From Psilocybe azurescens (Eukaryota; Basidiomycota; Agaricomycetes; Agaricales; Agrocybaceae), in contig JAJIRX010000514.1 in the NCBI GenBank assembly GCA_023853785.1, positions 1 through 16,239 of the forward strand: a DNA stretch of 16,239 nt, in the 5' to 3' direction. Position numbers and translations under genes: made by a program. This document shows positions 1 through 9,013 of this stretch, one piece after another (positions within the stretch are counted from its first letter, which is position 1; every line of letters begins with the position of its first letter). The notes under the pieces are model-generated. The model was not told the DNA's origin. It worked only from the letters and a program-made list of their open reading frames with translations, and did no database searches.

Positions 1-210
1 CCTGCACCTGCACTTGCACCTGCTGCTCTTCCCAGGCTGCTATATTTAATGGATTCAGTATAATAATTTGCCAGTAAATCTGGCTGAGCTTTTAGTAGCT
101 GTTCCACCAGCTCCTTTACCACCACAACAAGGTGGTCATTCATGCCCAACCTTTTCCTGTATGTATTTTAAGTCTCTATAAGTTTAAACATAATATTAAT
201 GAGAAAATAG

Positions 211-345
211 ATGCCTCCTCCTGTGCTTCTTGCACCATTTCAGCCTCCTCCTGAGCTTCCTGTGCCTCTTCAGCTTCCTCCTCCAATTGTTCCTGCTGTT
301 CTGCACCATGTTCTTCCTGCACCACTTCCACCTCCACCTCCCAAT
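211..345 (+). repeat. Pyrimidine-rich low-complexity tract coding for proline
   Basis: The plus strand here is nearly all C and T, with loosely repeated CCTCCTCCTGAGCTTCCTG-like units, and in the RepHel frame it codes for a proline/leucine-rich segment with PPP clusters. The first 30 bases of the window (imperfect CACCTG units) look the same. It is probably a slippage-prone linker at the N-terminus of the Helitron protein. Confidence 0.6.
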
Positions 346-3300
346 GTCCATTCTCTTTTACGTGCTGCCCGACAGCCCTTTAGCCGTGACTGGCCTGTCC
401 ATAATTTGGGAAAAATGGATGTTAAGTGTACAAACTGTGGTGCTTTGCACTGGAAGATGGAGTGTCTTACTACAGTTCAACCAAGGATCTTATCACATTT
501 GGAATGTGCTGCTTTAGTGGGAAAATTGTTCTTCCAAAGCTGAAAAAACCCCCTCGAGAATTAGATGCATTGCTTAAGAATAATGATCCCCAATCCAAAA
601 ACTTTTGCAATCATATTCGGCAGTACAACAATGCTTTAGCCATGACCTCATTGGGAGTCACTGTTGACTATGCAATTAACAATAGGCCTGGACCTTATGT
701 ATTCAAAGTCCAAGGAAGGTTAACACATCGAGCTGGATCTCTTCTTCCTCAGATTGGTGTTACACCTTTATATGCTCAGCTATATATTTTGATCCTGTTG
801 AAGCTCTCAATTTCCGTATCGTCATCCTGCAAACTCTGGGCTGGATAGAACCACCATGAGTATTCTTCAGGACATGCTATATCGTTCTCATTCAGGTGTA
901 CAGCTGTATAAACAGGCATTTGAAGTAACACATAACATGCCTATAGATCAGCAATGCACAATTGCTCTTCGCTATGAGCGAGGAAACTGATTGCAGGCAG
1001 CTATAATGAACCATCAGCTGGATCTAATGAAGTGGCTATAATCCTTCCTGGAGATGGTGATGAAGTATATCCCAATGGCAGAGATATTGTTCTGAGACGA
1101 AGAGCTGGAGAAAGGCTGGAAACAATCAGTGAACTGCATCCCCTTTATCTTCCACTTCATTATGTTCTTCTTTTTCCAACTGGGCAGTTAGGCTGGCATC
1201 CTAACATTCCTTTTAATGAGGCTGCAGAAATTGATGATGATCCTCCAGCTGCTGAGCTGGCTCTAATGAGGATCAGGATGAGGATGCTATTGAAGCTCCA
1301 CAACCAAAAAGCGAAAATACATCTCACAAACAGAATATTTCCGTTATCGTCTTCATCCAAGAGAACCAACAAATGAATCTCAACATTTGTTTTTGGCAGA
1401 AAAACTTCTTCAGGAATTCATTGTAGACTGTTGGGCAGCTTCAGAGCAAAACAGATTACGGTGGGTTAGACAAAATCAGCAAAAGTTCAGAAATGATACA
1501 CGTCAAGGTCTTATGGATGCTGTTGCAGCTGATCCTAATACTGAAGGTGCCAATGTTGGCCAAAGGACTATTTTGCCTTCTTCTTTTGCTGGAAGCACGA
1601 AACATGATTCAGAACTGCCAGGATGCTCTTGCTATCAATCGCTATTTTCATGGAGCTGATTTATTTATCACTGCTACTGCCAACCCAAGCTGGCCAGAAA
1701 TCAAAGAGGCACTTCTTCCTGGACAACAGTCTTCTGATCGTCCTGATTTGGTAGTTAGAGTCTTTCATGCAAAAATGAAAGAGATGCTCAATGATATTTG
1801 TAAAAATGGCATTATGGGTAGAGCAGTTGCAAATGTGTGGACAATTGAGTTTCAAAAGCGAGGCCTCCCACATATGCACATGATTGTATTTTTTACATTC
1901 TGATCACAAGCTTCGCACACCTGAAGATGTTGACAGCCTTATTTCAGCTGAATTTCCAGATGAAGAGGAAGAGCCAGAACTCTTTGAATTGGTCAAGAAA
2001 TTCATGGTCCATACTCCATGCAATGGTGACACCACTGCTCAATGTCATGTGAATGGAAAATGTTCAAAATGTTTTCCCAAGCCTTATCGTGATCAGACCA
2101 CTGTCAATGAAGACTCTTATGCAAATCTCAGGAGGCGTGACACTGGAAAGAGTTTGACATTGGTGGTGGAAAAAGGCTGATAATCGCTGGGTTGTTGCTC
2201 ACTGCCGTTATCTTATCTGGAAATATCGCTGTCATATCAATGTTGAGTCTATAGCTATCTATCAAGGCCATCAAATACATCTACAAATATGTCTATAAGG
2301 GCCATGACCGCATTACTATGCAGTTTGGACGCTGTCAAGATGAGGTCAAGCTATATCTTGATGCACGATATGTTTCTGCATGTGAAGGACTTTGGCGCAT
2401 TTTCACTTCCACATGCATCAAGAACATCCACCTATTGTTCGCCTTCAGATTCATTTGCCTGATCAACAAATGGTTACATGGAATGAAGATCTCAGGCACT
2501 AAATGTTCAGGAGGTTTTGGATCGCAATGCAGGCAAAGACACCAAGCTCACTGCTTATTTCAAAGCCAATATACAATATGAAGAAGCCAGAAATACTCTT
2601 TATCAGGATTTTCCTGCCAAATTTGTCTGGAAGGAAAACAGCGCAAATGGGCTCCAAGACAGCGACAATTTGCAATGGGAGTATGTACTATGCTCATCCA
2701 AGTTCAGGAGAGCGCTTTTATCTCAGAACTCTGCTGACCTGTGTCAAGGGTGCTACATCTTTTGTTGATCTCCGAACAGTTGATGGCACTGTATATGAAA
2801 CATTTCGTGAGGCCTGCATACATCGAGGACTTTTAGAGGATGATAATGAGTGGAAGCAGTGTTTGGAAGAGGCTGGATATATGGCAAGTGGACGACAACT
2901 TAGCAACCTTTTTGTGACTATTCTTCGAGACTGCACACCATCAAATCCTGCTGCACTCTGGGAACAATTTAGAGACAAGATTTGTGATGATCTGCGACAT
3001 GCTCTTATCTCCAAACATATCCAACAGCGACCCCACTGAAGCACAAGTGTTTGATTATGGCCTTTTCTCATTGACCAACTTCTTCGCACTACCAACAAAA
3101 AACTTGAAGAGTTTGCAGAAATGCCATTGCCTCAAGAAGATTGGGCTGCTGCTATAGGAAATAGATTGATTGCAGAGCAGAGAAACTATGACAGAGACAA
3201 TCAATCTGTTCTGGCTCAACAGCGAATTCCTACTCTCAATCATGGGCAACGTTCAGCATTTGATACTATTGTGGCAGCAGTTGAAAGCAAGAGTGGTTAA

Positions 3301-4640
3301 TGTTTCTTTCTTCATGGTCCAGGAGGTACAGGAAAAACTTATGTGTACAACACACTGTGCTACTTTCTGCGTGGTGAAGGAAAAATAGTGCTTTGTGTAG
3401 CTTCATCTGGCATTGCATCTCTACTTCTTATTGGTGGTCGGACATCACATTCCACTTTCAAAATTCCTATCAACATTCATGAGGACTCTACATGCAGTAT
3501 TGGTCGCACTTCTGATTTGGCAGAGCTTATTCAGCATACTGATTTTGGTGATATGGGATGAAGCTCCTATGCAAAACCGTTATATTCATGAGGCTGTGGA
3601 CCGCATTCAAGGATATCCGTAACAGTGACAAACCATTTGGAGGACTTACTGTTGTGTTTGGTGGAGACTTCAAGCAAATTCTTCCTGTTGTTGTGAAAGG
3701 ATCAAGAGCACAAATTGTTGGAGCATGCATGCAGAGGTCACAACTTTGGGGACACATCAAAGTACTTAAGTTGACTGAGAATATGCGTCTGAACACTGCA
3801 CATGATGAAGAACGGAAATTTGCACAATGGCAGTTGGATATTGGTCTGGGAAAACATACAGATGAATCTGACAACACAACACTTCCTGATCATTTCAAAT
3901 GTGCCAATAATACTGTTGGATCTCTGATTGATACAATATATCCTGGAATCCAGCGGACCACTCGCGCATGATGACAAATATTATGCTGAACGGACAATTC
4001 TGTGCAGCAGGAATGATGATGTGGATGATCTGAACAAAACTATTCTCAACAAATTTCCTGGAGAAGAAAAGGTGTTTCACAGTGCTGATAGCATTTTGAA
4101 TAATCGGGGACATGGTGATGAAGGAATTCTGATGTATCCAGTGGAGTATCTGAACACAATCAACTGTTCAGGTCTTCCCTTTGGCCAAGCTTATACTTAA
4201 AGTTGGCTGTCCTATTATGATTTTACGGAATTTGAATGCAAGTGAGGGAGTGTGCAATGGATCGAGAGGGATTGTGACAAGAATGGGGAACCGTGTTTTG
4301 GAAGTTCGACTATTGACAGGAGATAGAGCAGGGAGACAGTTTTTATTCCACGGATTGGGCTGACACCGACGGACACACAAGTTCCATTTGAATTTTGCCG
4401 ACGACAATTTCCTGTGCAACTGGCATTTGCTATGACGATCAATAAAGCACAAGGACAATCTGTTTTACATGTTGGACTAAACCTTATTTCTTCACCTTTT
4501 GCACATGGACAACTATATGTTGCTATTTCACGAGTAACATCTGTGCACAACATCAAGGCTATTTGGGATGAGAGTTCTGGATTAAGTATAACAAAAATAT
4601 AGTTTACCCTGAAGTTCTTTCTATTGACCATAGTGACTGA
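211..4640 (+). pseudogene. Helitron RepHel transposase (HUH Rep + PIF1-like helicase), frameshifted
   Basis: This is one long protein readable only by switching frame about 22 times. Order of parts: a Pro-rich N-terminus (211-345); a Cys motif KCTNCGALHW (about 421-453) followed by FGMCCFSGKI (about 500); the Helitron N-terminal domain to about 1580; the Rep domain with GLPHMHMIVF at about 1861-1890, whose HxH is the HUH metal site; and C-rich CxxxxKCSKCF after it (about 2044-2075). The helicase then has Walker A GPGGTGKT (about 3316-3339), Walker B VIWDEAP (about 3547-3567), VVFGGDFKQILPVV (about 3654-3695), ENMR, and near the C-terminus [12 protein letters not shown] and [10 protein letters not shown] (about 4426-4540). 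The last frame ends at the TGA at 4638-4640. Approximate switches: 490, 787, 850, 985, 1267, 1306, 1590, 1888, 2150-2175, 2268, 2400, 2495, 2645, 2678, 3022, 3066, 3543, 3603, 3960, 4185, 4350, 4593. The only in-frame stop besides these, TAA at 3298-3300, lies between two T runs. The upstream stretch 100-158 also looks coding, and a GTATGT donor at 159 and an ATAG acceptor ending at 210 may bound an intron. As it stands the gene is inactive, unless the lesions are sequencing errors. Confidence 0.9.
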
Positions 4641-4690
4641 TTTTTATTTAATATATAAAGTGTTTGTATTATATAAAATTAATTATTTTT

Positions 4691-4910
4691 ATGAGGGTGC
4701 AGGGAGATGAGCGAAGCTCATCTCCCAAGACATTATATAAGCAATTGGTATTATTAATATTTTTAATGAGGTGCAAAGTGCTGATAAGAAGGGGGGAATG
4801 AGCGAAGCTCATTCCCCCCAAAAACATTACATATATATTTTTAATGAGGTGTGAAGTATTGATAAAAGGGGGATGAGCTTCATTCCCCCCCAAGACATTA
4901 TAATTGTGAC
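4691..4910. repeat. Three tandem hairpin modules at the Helitron 3' side
   Basis: Three diverged copies of a module follow the RepHel stop. Each has TTTTTA(A)TGAGG, then a GTGCAAAGTG-like spacer, then a hairpin, then (C)AA(A)ACATTA. Hairpin 1 (4702-4726) pairs 11 of 11 bases around a GAA loop. Hairpin 2 (4791-4819) pairs 13 of 13 around the same GAA loop. Hairpin 3 (4868-4891) is imperfect and appears to have lost part of its tip. Both arms change together between copies (GGGAGATGAGC with GCTCATCTCCC, against GGGGGGAATGAGC with GCTCATTCCCCCC). A fourth degenerate start, TTTTTCAATGAGG, begins at about 4923 and leads into the GC-rich block. Helitron 3' ends carry one terminal hairpin; several in tandem suggests stacked or remodelled ends. 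Whether they act as RNA or DNA structures is not known. Confidence 0.8.
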
Positions 4911-4929
4911 TGCTATTATTTATTTTTCA

Positions 4930-5022
4930 ATGAGGAGGCGCAGGGCGCCCGACAAGCGGGTCTGGGGCGCAGCCCCCAGCAGCTGTTGACCCTGCCGTGA
5001 AGCACAGGGGGGTGAGCGCTAA
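4930..5022 (+). other. GC-rich hairpin block, candidate Helitron 3' terminus
   Basis: Base composition switches abruptly from AT-rich to GC-rich here. The block contains a perfect palindrome GGGCGCCC (4943-4950) and a hairpin CTGGGGC-GCA-GCCCCCAG (4962-4979, one extra C). A CTAA directly followed by T lies at 5019-5023, which fits the CTRR|T rule of Helitron 3' ends, but it sits farther from the hairpin than is usual. No reading frame is supported. The block is consistent with the Helitron terminus or with a separate short insertion. Confidence 0.45.
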
Positions 5023-5051
5023 TCCCGACGCCGTAGCGGTCATAAAGCTCG

Positions 5052-5083
5052 TATTTAGTAACTCGCGACTTGATTAGATAATG
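5052..5083 (+). repeat. Left terminal inverted repeat of 4-kb element
   Basis: It matches the reverse complement of 8982-9013 at all but about three positions (CGCG against CACA, plus one near the inner end). The following GTGACC is repeated at once (5084-5099), giving two subterminal GTGACC words. Confidence 0.75.
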
Positions 5084-6067
5084 TGACCAATTTGTGACCG
5101 CACGAATGAAATGTGCAGATTTCGTGTCTCGTCCTTTGTTACCTTGTATTTCTGGCTTTTTTCTGGATCTCTTTCATCTCCATACCATCCACATTCTCTG
5201 GGAGTGTACTCACTGGTCAAAGACTGATAAAACCTTCCAATACCATTGGCCAGCATTGAGAGACACAGAGAAGGTAACACTCTGTAGAATAAATACTACT
5301 GAACTACTTATTACTTGTGGTGAGGGCCAAGGTTTTGCCCGGCATTAACGAAGTTCTTTTATTTTTTTTTACACCTGAATTTGCAATAAAATATATATCA
5401 TAATAGTTGTTATTATATTATTAATAATCATGATTCATGATAATTTAATCACACGTCAGCCTGGTTACTTGCAGCAAATTCACATGACATTAGCAAGATC
5501 AAGTGGATTCATGTGAATTGTTGAATCTGTTAGCCTTAGAATCAAACAAGTCATCAAATTTATCTAAAGAGAACAAGTCAGGTGATCAACTGAGGAGTTG
5601 AACAAGGGATAGTCATAGGTGCATCCGAAAATCACAATTACTTTGGTGGGATATACTTTATGAATCTTACATCTTTACTAAAGATAAAAATTCATAAGTG
5701 AAAAGTAATTTTAAGAGGAATTAACAAAAGTGATGTAAATAATTGGTATGCATAAGAGAGAAAGAGTCAAACTCCAAATCACTGAGAAAACAAGATTTGA
5801 AGCGCACATAAAGTTTATCAGATGGGCGTGCAAAAACTGTTGTGAATAATGAGGATCAAATTCTTTAGTAAGCTTAGTTTTTCTTCTTTTTCGTCAACTG
5901 ATATATCCTTGTTCTAATACTGCTTCAAATTCAAACAAATCTATATGTTTAATGTCTTCTACTGAGCAAGAGAATACTCAGACTAAAGATAAGAGTTTCA
6001 TTATGCAATAATCAGATTCTATTGAATAGTAACTCATATTTTGCAGCATTGGCTGTTTTGTTGTCTC
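5084..6067. other. Non-coding interior of 4-kb element, left part
   Basis: This is AT-rich sequence with no recognisable protein in any frame. The open frame at 5094-5348 has no family resemblance and no intron-exon logic. A short imperfect hairpin (GATTCATGTGAATTGTTGAATC, about 5506-5527 with neighbours) is the only structure noted. I see no gene. Confidence 0.5.
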
Positions 6068-6075
6068 AATACACA
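6068..6075. repeat. Left target-site duplication of hAT-like element
   Basis: AATACACA abuts the CAGTG terminus. The right copy is AATATACA (7409-7416), with one transition between them. Confidence 0.65.
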
Positions 6076-7408
6076 CAGTGTTGTCATTGACCCAGTCAGA
6101 CCCAGTCAGTCAATGGGTCAGTCAAAAAAAGGGAGAAGTCAATATTTTGGGTCAGACCCAGTCAATAAAATTTGTGGGATACTGTATGTGACCCTGAAGT
6201 TGGCCATTTCAAGTTGCACATAAAATAGCACCAGAGTGAGAGGTCCTGAGGTAAAAAAAAAATCCTGGCTGGTACAAATATGTCTCAAGATATTCAGTTT
6301 GAAGTTTCATAATTTTAGTCCATTGAAAAAGTCCTCAGTGAATATTTTCATCCTGATGACCTAAATGACGCTTGACAGAGAACTTGGCCAGCCCCAATTT
6401 CAATTCAAATCTTGTTTGGTTCATTACATTTTGAACTGATATCTTAAAATAGAACACTGACAATTTTGGTCTTGTAGAATAATATGCCTGTATCTCAGGT
6501 GATAAAGAACAGAAAAATCTGAAACTTGGTGATTCATATTAGTTTAATATTCTAATAAATTTCTCTGACTTTTGTTAATTTTAACTTGGATTTGACTATG
6601 TTATTCTTTTTGACCTCTGTGTAGAGGAAATATGGTGTTTTTAGTAATACCTGCCTATAGCTCAAGCAAATTTACAAATAAAATTTGTGCCAGTGCTGTA
6701 TACAAGACAGAATGGTCTACCCATAATTAACTGACCAGAATTTTTGAAGCCCTATTAATTATCACCTCAAAATTGCCTAGTTGCAAGGTGTAGGTGAGAT
6801 CTGTTGTTTGAGAATAAAGTGCTGGATGGTCAGATATTTTCAGACAAATTTTTAGTGATGGCAGGAATATTTCATAATTCCATGCCTGAGCCATCATTGT
6901 CAGAGTGTTTATACCTAATTTTTTGGTGAGGGGATTGGCGATTCTGGCTCTGGGTGGATGGCTATTTTAGGGTGTCACTTTTGAACAAGGAAACAGTGAC
7001 ATATGTATGATGAAACTAAGGCAGTCCTTGCCTCATAACCATAATTCAAGCCACAATTTCAATTTTATTCTTAGCCAAAGCTATAGAGCTAATAAAATGC
7101 TATCTAACAGTACCAAGTTTGATGAATTTCATCCACTACATGATACTCCAGGAAATAATTGGCCAAGTTCAGGGTCAGGTATAGTACCAGCTATGGGTTA
7201 CCAAAGTGAGGAACAATAAGAATGAGTAAATTAATAATCAAGGGTCTGTGGTATCAACTGAATAAGCAGGCTAAAAGTTGCATTTAGACTAAGAATAATA
7301 TAATCAAAATATAGTGGTGGCATGACTTCGACCCCTTGACCTTTATTGACCTGACCAATTGACTTGACCTAAATTATTGACCAAGTCAATCAGGTCAAGA
7401 CAACACTG
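6076..7408. mobile_element. Non-autonomous hAT-like element nested in the 4-kb element
   Basis: The left end CAGTGTTGTCATTGACC (6076-6092) and the inverted right end (7393-7408, reading CAGTGTTGTCTTGACC on the minus strand) match except for one gapped base. The flanks AATACACA (6068-6075) and AATATACA (7409-7416) agree at 7 of 8 positions, which fits an 8-bp target duplication. A CAGTG terminus together with an 8-bp duplication is typical of hAT transposons. The interior codes for nothing recognisable, so the element would depend on a transposase elsewhere. Both subterminal zones are packed with TGACC/TTGAC words (left 6087-6165, right 7328-7400). Confidence 0.78.
6086..6165. repeat. Subterminal GACCCAGTCA repeats of hAT-like element
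   Basis: GACCCAGTCA occurs in near-tandem (about 6090-6109) and again at about 6156-6165, with the inverted word TGGGTCA between them (6114-6120). Clustered short words near hAT ends are usually transposase-binding sites. This role is inferred. Confidence 0.6.
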
Positions 7409-7416
7409 AATATACA
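7409..7416. repeat. Right target-site duplication of hAT-like element
   Basis: AATATACA directly follows the inverted CACTG end and pairs with AATACACA at 6068-6075. The single difference suggests that the insertion is not very recent, or reflects a sequencing difference. Confidence 0.65.
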
Positions 7417-7630
7417 GAGAATGTCAAACCACTTGGAACTTTGGCAGGTCAATCATGTTCTCTTAATGTATTCCCATCATACTCACAGACAGCTGATGTA
7501 CCCTCACACACCACAAGCTCTACTGACACCATCACCATTTCTCATCTTCCTGTGATTGTAGTCTCCGTTGCCACAGCAGCTGTCAACTTACAAAAGTATC
7601 AGGCAGATTATTGATTGGATTTGTCATTGG

Positions 7631-8046
7631 TAGGGAACTGCATGGGTTACCCATAAATTTTCATGGGTTTTTATGTAATTAGCTTGTAGAGACAAATTTC
7701 ACCTTTTTTTCAATTTTTTTGTGCAAATCGGTGCGGAGTCGAGTGAGCCATACTCCTACCAAGTTTGGAGCCAAAAGCAACGCGAAACTGATACCGTGAC
7801 ATCACGATTTCCGAGCTGCAATCACCTAATTTGGCGAATTTCCAAATTTACATACCCGCCATCAATGTTGAGCTCATTGCATGACCGGTGCTGGACCTCA
7901 GTGCCCCAAACTTGCAGAGGGCATAACTTTGTGAGTTCTCAACCGATTTGCATGAAATAAATTGTAAAAATTGGATAAAATTTGTGTCTATTTGATTAAC
8001 ATTAAAAACCCGTCATTTACTCGCGCGTAACCTGTGCAGTTCCCTA
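7631..8046. mobile_element. 416-bp MITE with TA target duplication
   Basis: The left end TAGGGAACTGCATGGGTTAC (7631-7650) and the right end (8027-8046) are inverted copies with two differences. The match resumes farther in: ATGGGTTTTTA near 7662 pairs with the inverted copy near 8005. A second inward pair is TGCAAATCGGT (about 7721-7731) with ACCGATTTGCA (about 7941-7951). Both ends are flanked by TA, which fits a Tc1/mariner-type miniature element. The 79-codon open frame inside (7721-7960) has no family features and is treated as chance. The MITE lies inside the 4-kb element, right of the hAT-like one. Confidence 0.75.
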
Positions 8047-8981
8047 ACTACTAAACTACAGTAAAGCTGCAAAGCTAAGCATATACAATATGTAAGACTA
8101 CATACCAACACAATTAACAACAAACCAAAAGAAAGATCATGCAGAAAAACAAGTAAACATACCCCAAGGACAATGGGGAAGCAGCAATGATATGGAAAGG
8201 AAAGAGAAGGAAAGCAAGGGATTTTCCCACAGGCATTACTATAGCCCCGTGCCGCAAAAAGAAACACGGAAGTAACTGAGCGAACAAAGTGTGAATATCA
8301 CGTGCAAAGTATAACCAAAAGGGTGAGCTTATGATTATGATGACATGTTTTAAATTACAAATTCACGTGGTTACGTTACAGGGTCACATCACGTTGTTGA
8401 AGATCACGTTGGCGATCACAGGAGTTGTGACGCCGTGGAATCCTGAAAGAAAGAACGTAGTCTTTACTTACGTGAAAGAACTCGTAATAACCATCTCTTT
8501 TGGTCACGAGTGACAGACCCCTTGAAGTGAAGAGTTTTTTTAAATATGTCACAGTCACAGAGATGGTTGAAGAGTCGGTAAAGGGCGAATCAAAAAAGGT
8601 TTAAAATTCAAATAAATCATTAAAAATACAAAAAGTGTCTAATTTAACCTGTACTATTTTTTCCCCAATTCCTGAAAGCCTCTCATTCATCAAGAACATT
8701 TTTGAACATTTTGGGTTCAATGCTGTGGAGAGTTGATAGTGATGTGCTGGATCTGACCTGGGCCAAAATAAAGTCAAGGCAGCTAGGGCTTGAAGACATG
8801 AAGAGGTGTTAGAAATAAGTCACACTCCAGACCCCATGAATACATGGTCATAGTTGTACAGTAAAGTGCTTAACACAGGTCTTTGGTGATATATGAGACC
8901 CCTACAAGGCTGGAGAGGCATTGCAACAGCGTGTGTAGGTAGAGAGTAGATATTGATTTCAATGTCACTCAAAGTCACAGA
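8047..8981. other. Non-coding interior of 4-kb element, right part, rich in GTCAC words
   Basis: No gene can be read on either strand. The hydrophobic minus-strand frame around 8013-8267 crosses the MITE border and is not credible as a gene. From about 8290 to 8980 the words TCACG and GTCAC/GTGAC recur many times, for example near 8297, 8365, 8384-8412, 8425, 8502-8514, 8549-8559, 8818 and 8964-8979. They may be subterminal binding repeats of the 4-kb element. Confidence 0.45.
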
Positions 8982-9013
8982 TATTATCTAATCAAGTTGT
9001 GAGTTACTAAATA
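8982..9013 (-). repeat. Right terminal inverted repeat of 4-kb element
   Basis: This is the inverted partner of 5052-5083. Its outermost base is the A of the ATG that opens the reductase-like frame at 9013, so the element border and the coding remnant are directly adjacent. GTCAC words (around 8965 and 8975) lie just inside. Confidence 0.75.

Larger units (their letters stand above)
1..5022 (+). mobile_element. Helitron rolling-circle transposon, left end outside window
   Basis: The region codes, in broken frames, for a RepHel protein: an HUH-type Rep domain followed by a PIF1-family helicase, the hallmark of autonomous Helitrons. Helitrons move through a single-strand rolling-circle intermediate, insert between A and T, usually start with TC and end with CTRR after a short hairpin. 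The 5' end is not visible, because the window opens in a C/T-rich coding-like stretch. At the 3' side there are hairpin modules (4702-4891) and a GC-rich hairpin (4962-4979). A CTAA followed by T at 5019-5023 is the best candidate terminus, but only a weak one; the end could lie anywhere between about 4980 and 5051. The identity of the element is secure and the exact borders are inferred. Confidence 0.85.
5052..9013. mobile_element. 4-kb non-autonomous DNA transposon with about 32-bp TIRs
   Basis: The left end reads TATTTAGTAACTCGCGACTT then GATTAGATAAT. The right end, read on the minus strand from 9013, gives the same sequence with CACA in place of CGCG and one more difference near the inner end. 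Such paired termini 4 kb apart point to a cut-and-paste DNA element. If the outer TA on each side is the target duplication, it would be TA-type (Tc1/mariner-like), but no clear longer duplication is visible and the superfamily is open. No transposase exon could be read inside. The interior is AT-rich and holds two younger nested elements (6076-7408 and 7631-8046). GTGAC/GTCAC words cluster near both ends, as subterminal transposase-binding repeats often do. Confidence 0.7.

Noticed and set aside
1..4640. Separate small genes for each RepHel open frame
   Set aside because: All frames read in order as parts of one Helitron protein; none is an independent gene.
5094..5348. 84-codon plus-strand open frame just inside the 4-kb element
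   Set aside because: No family resemblance, no start context, and it lies in TIR-bounded non-coding DNA.
6086..6165. CRISPR-like or satellite array
   Set aside because: Short words of 7-10 bases with irregular spacing at a transposon end; no spacer-repeat order, and the genome is eukaryotic.
7721..7960. 79-codon frame within the MITE
   Set aside because: It spans the inward inverted patches of the MITE; no domain and no splice logic.
8013..8267. Hydrophobic 84-codon minus-strand frame
   Set aside because: It crosses the right border of the MITE, and the hydrophobicity follows from A/G-rich plus-strand composition.
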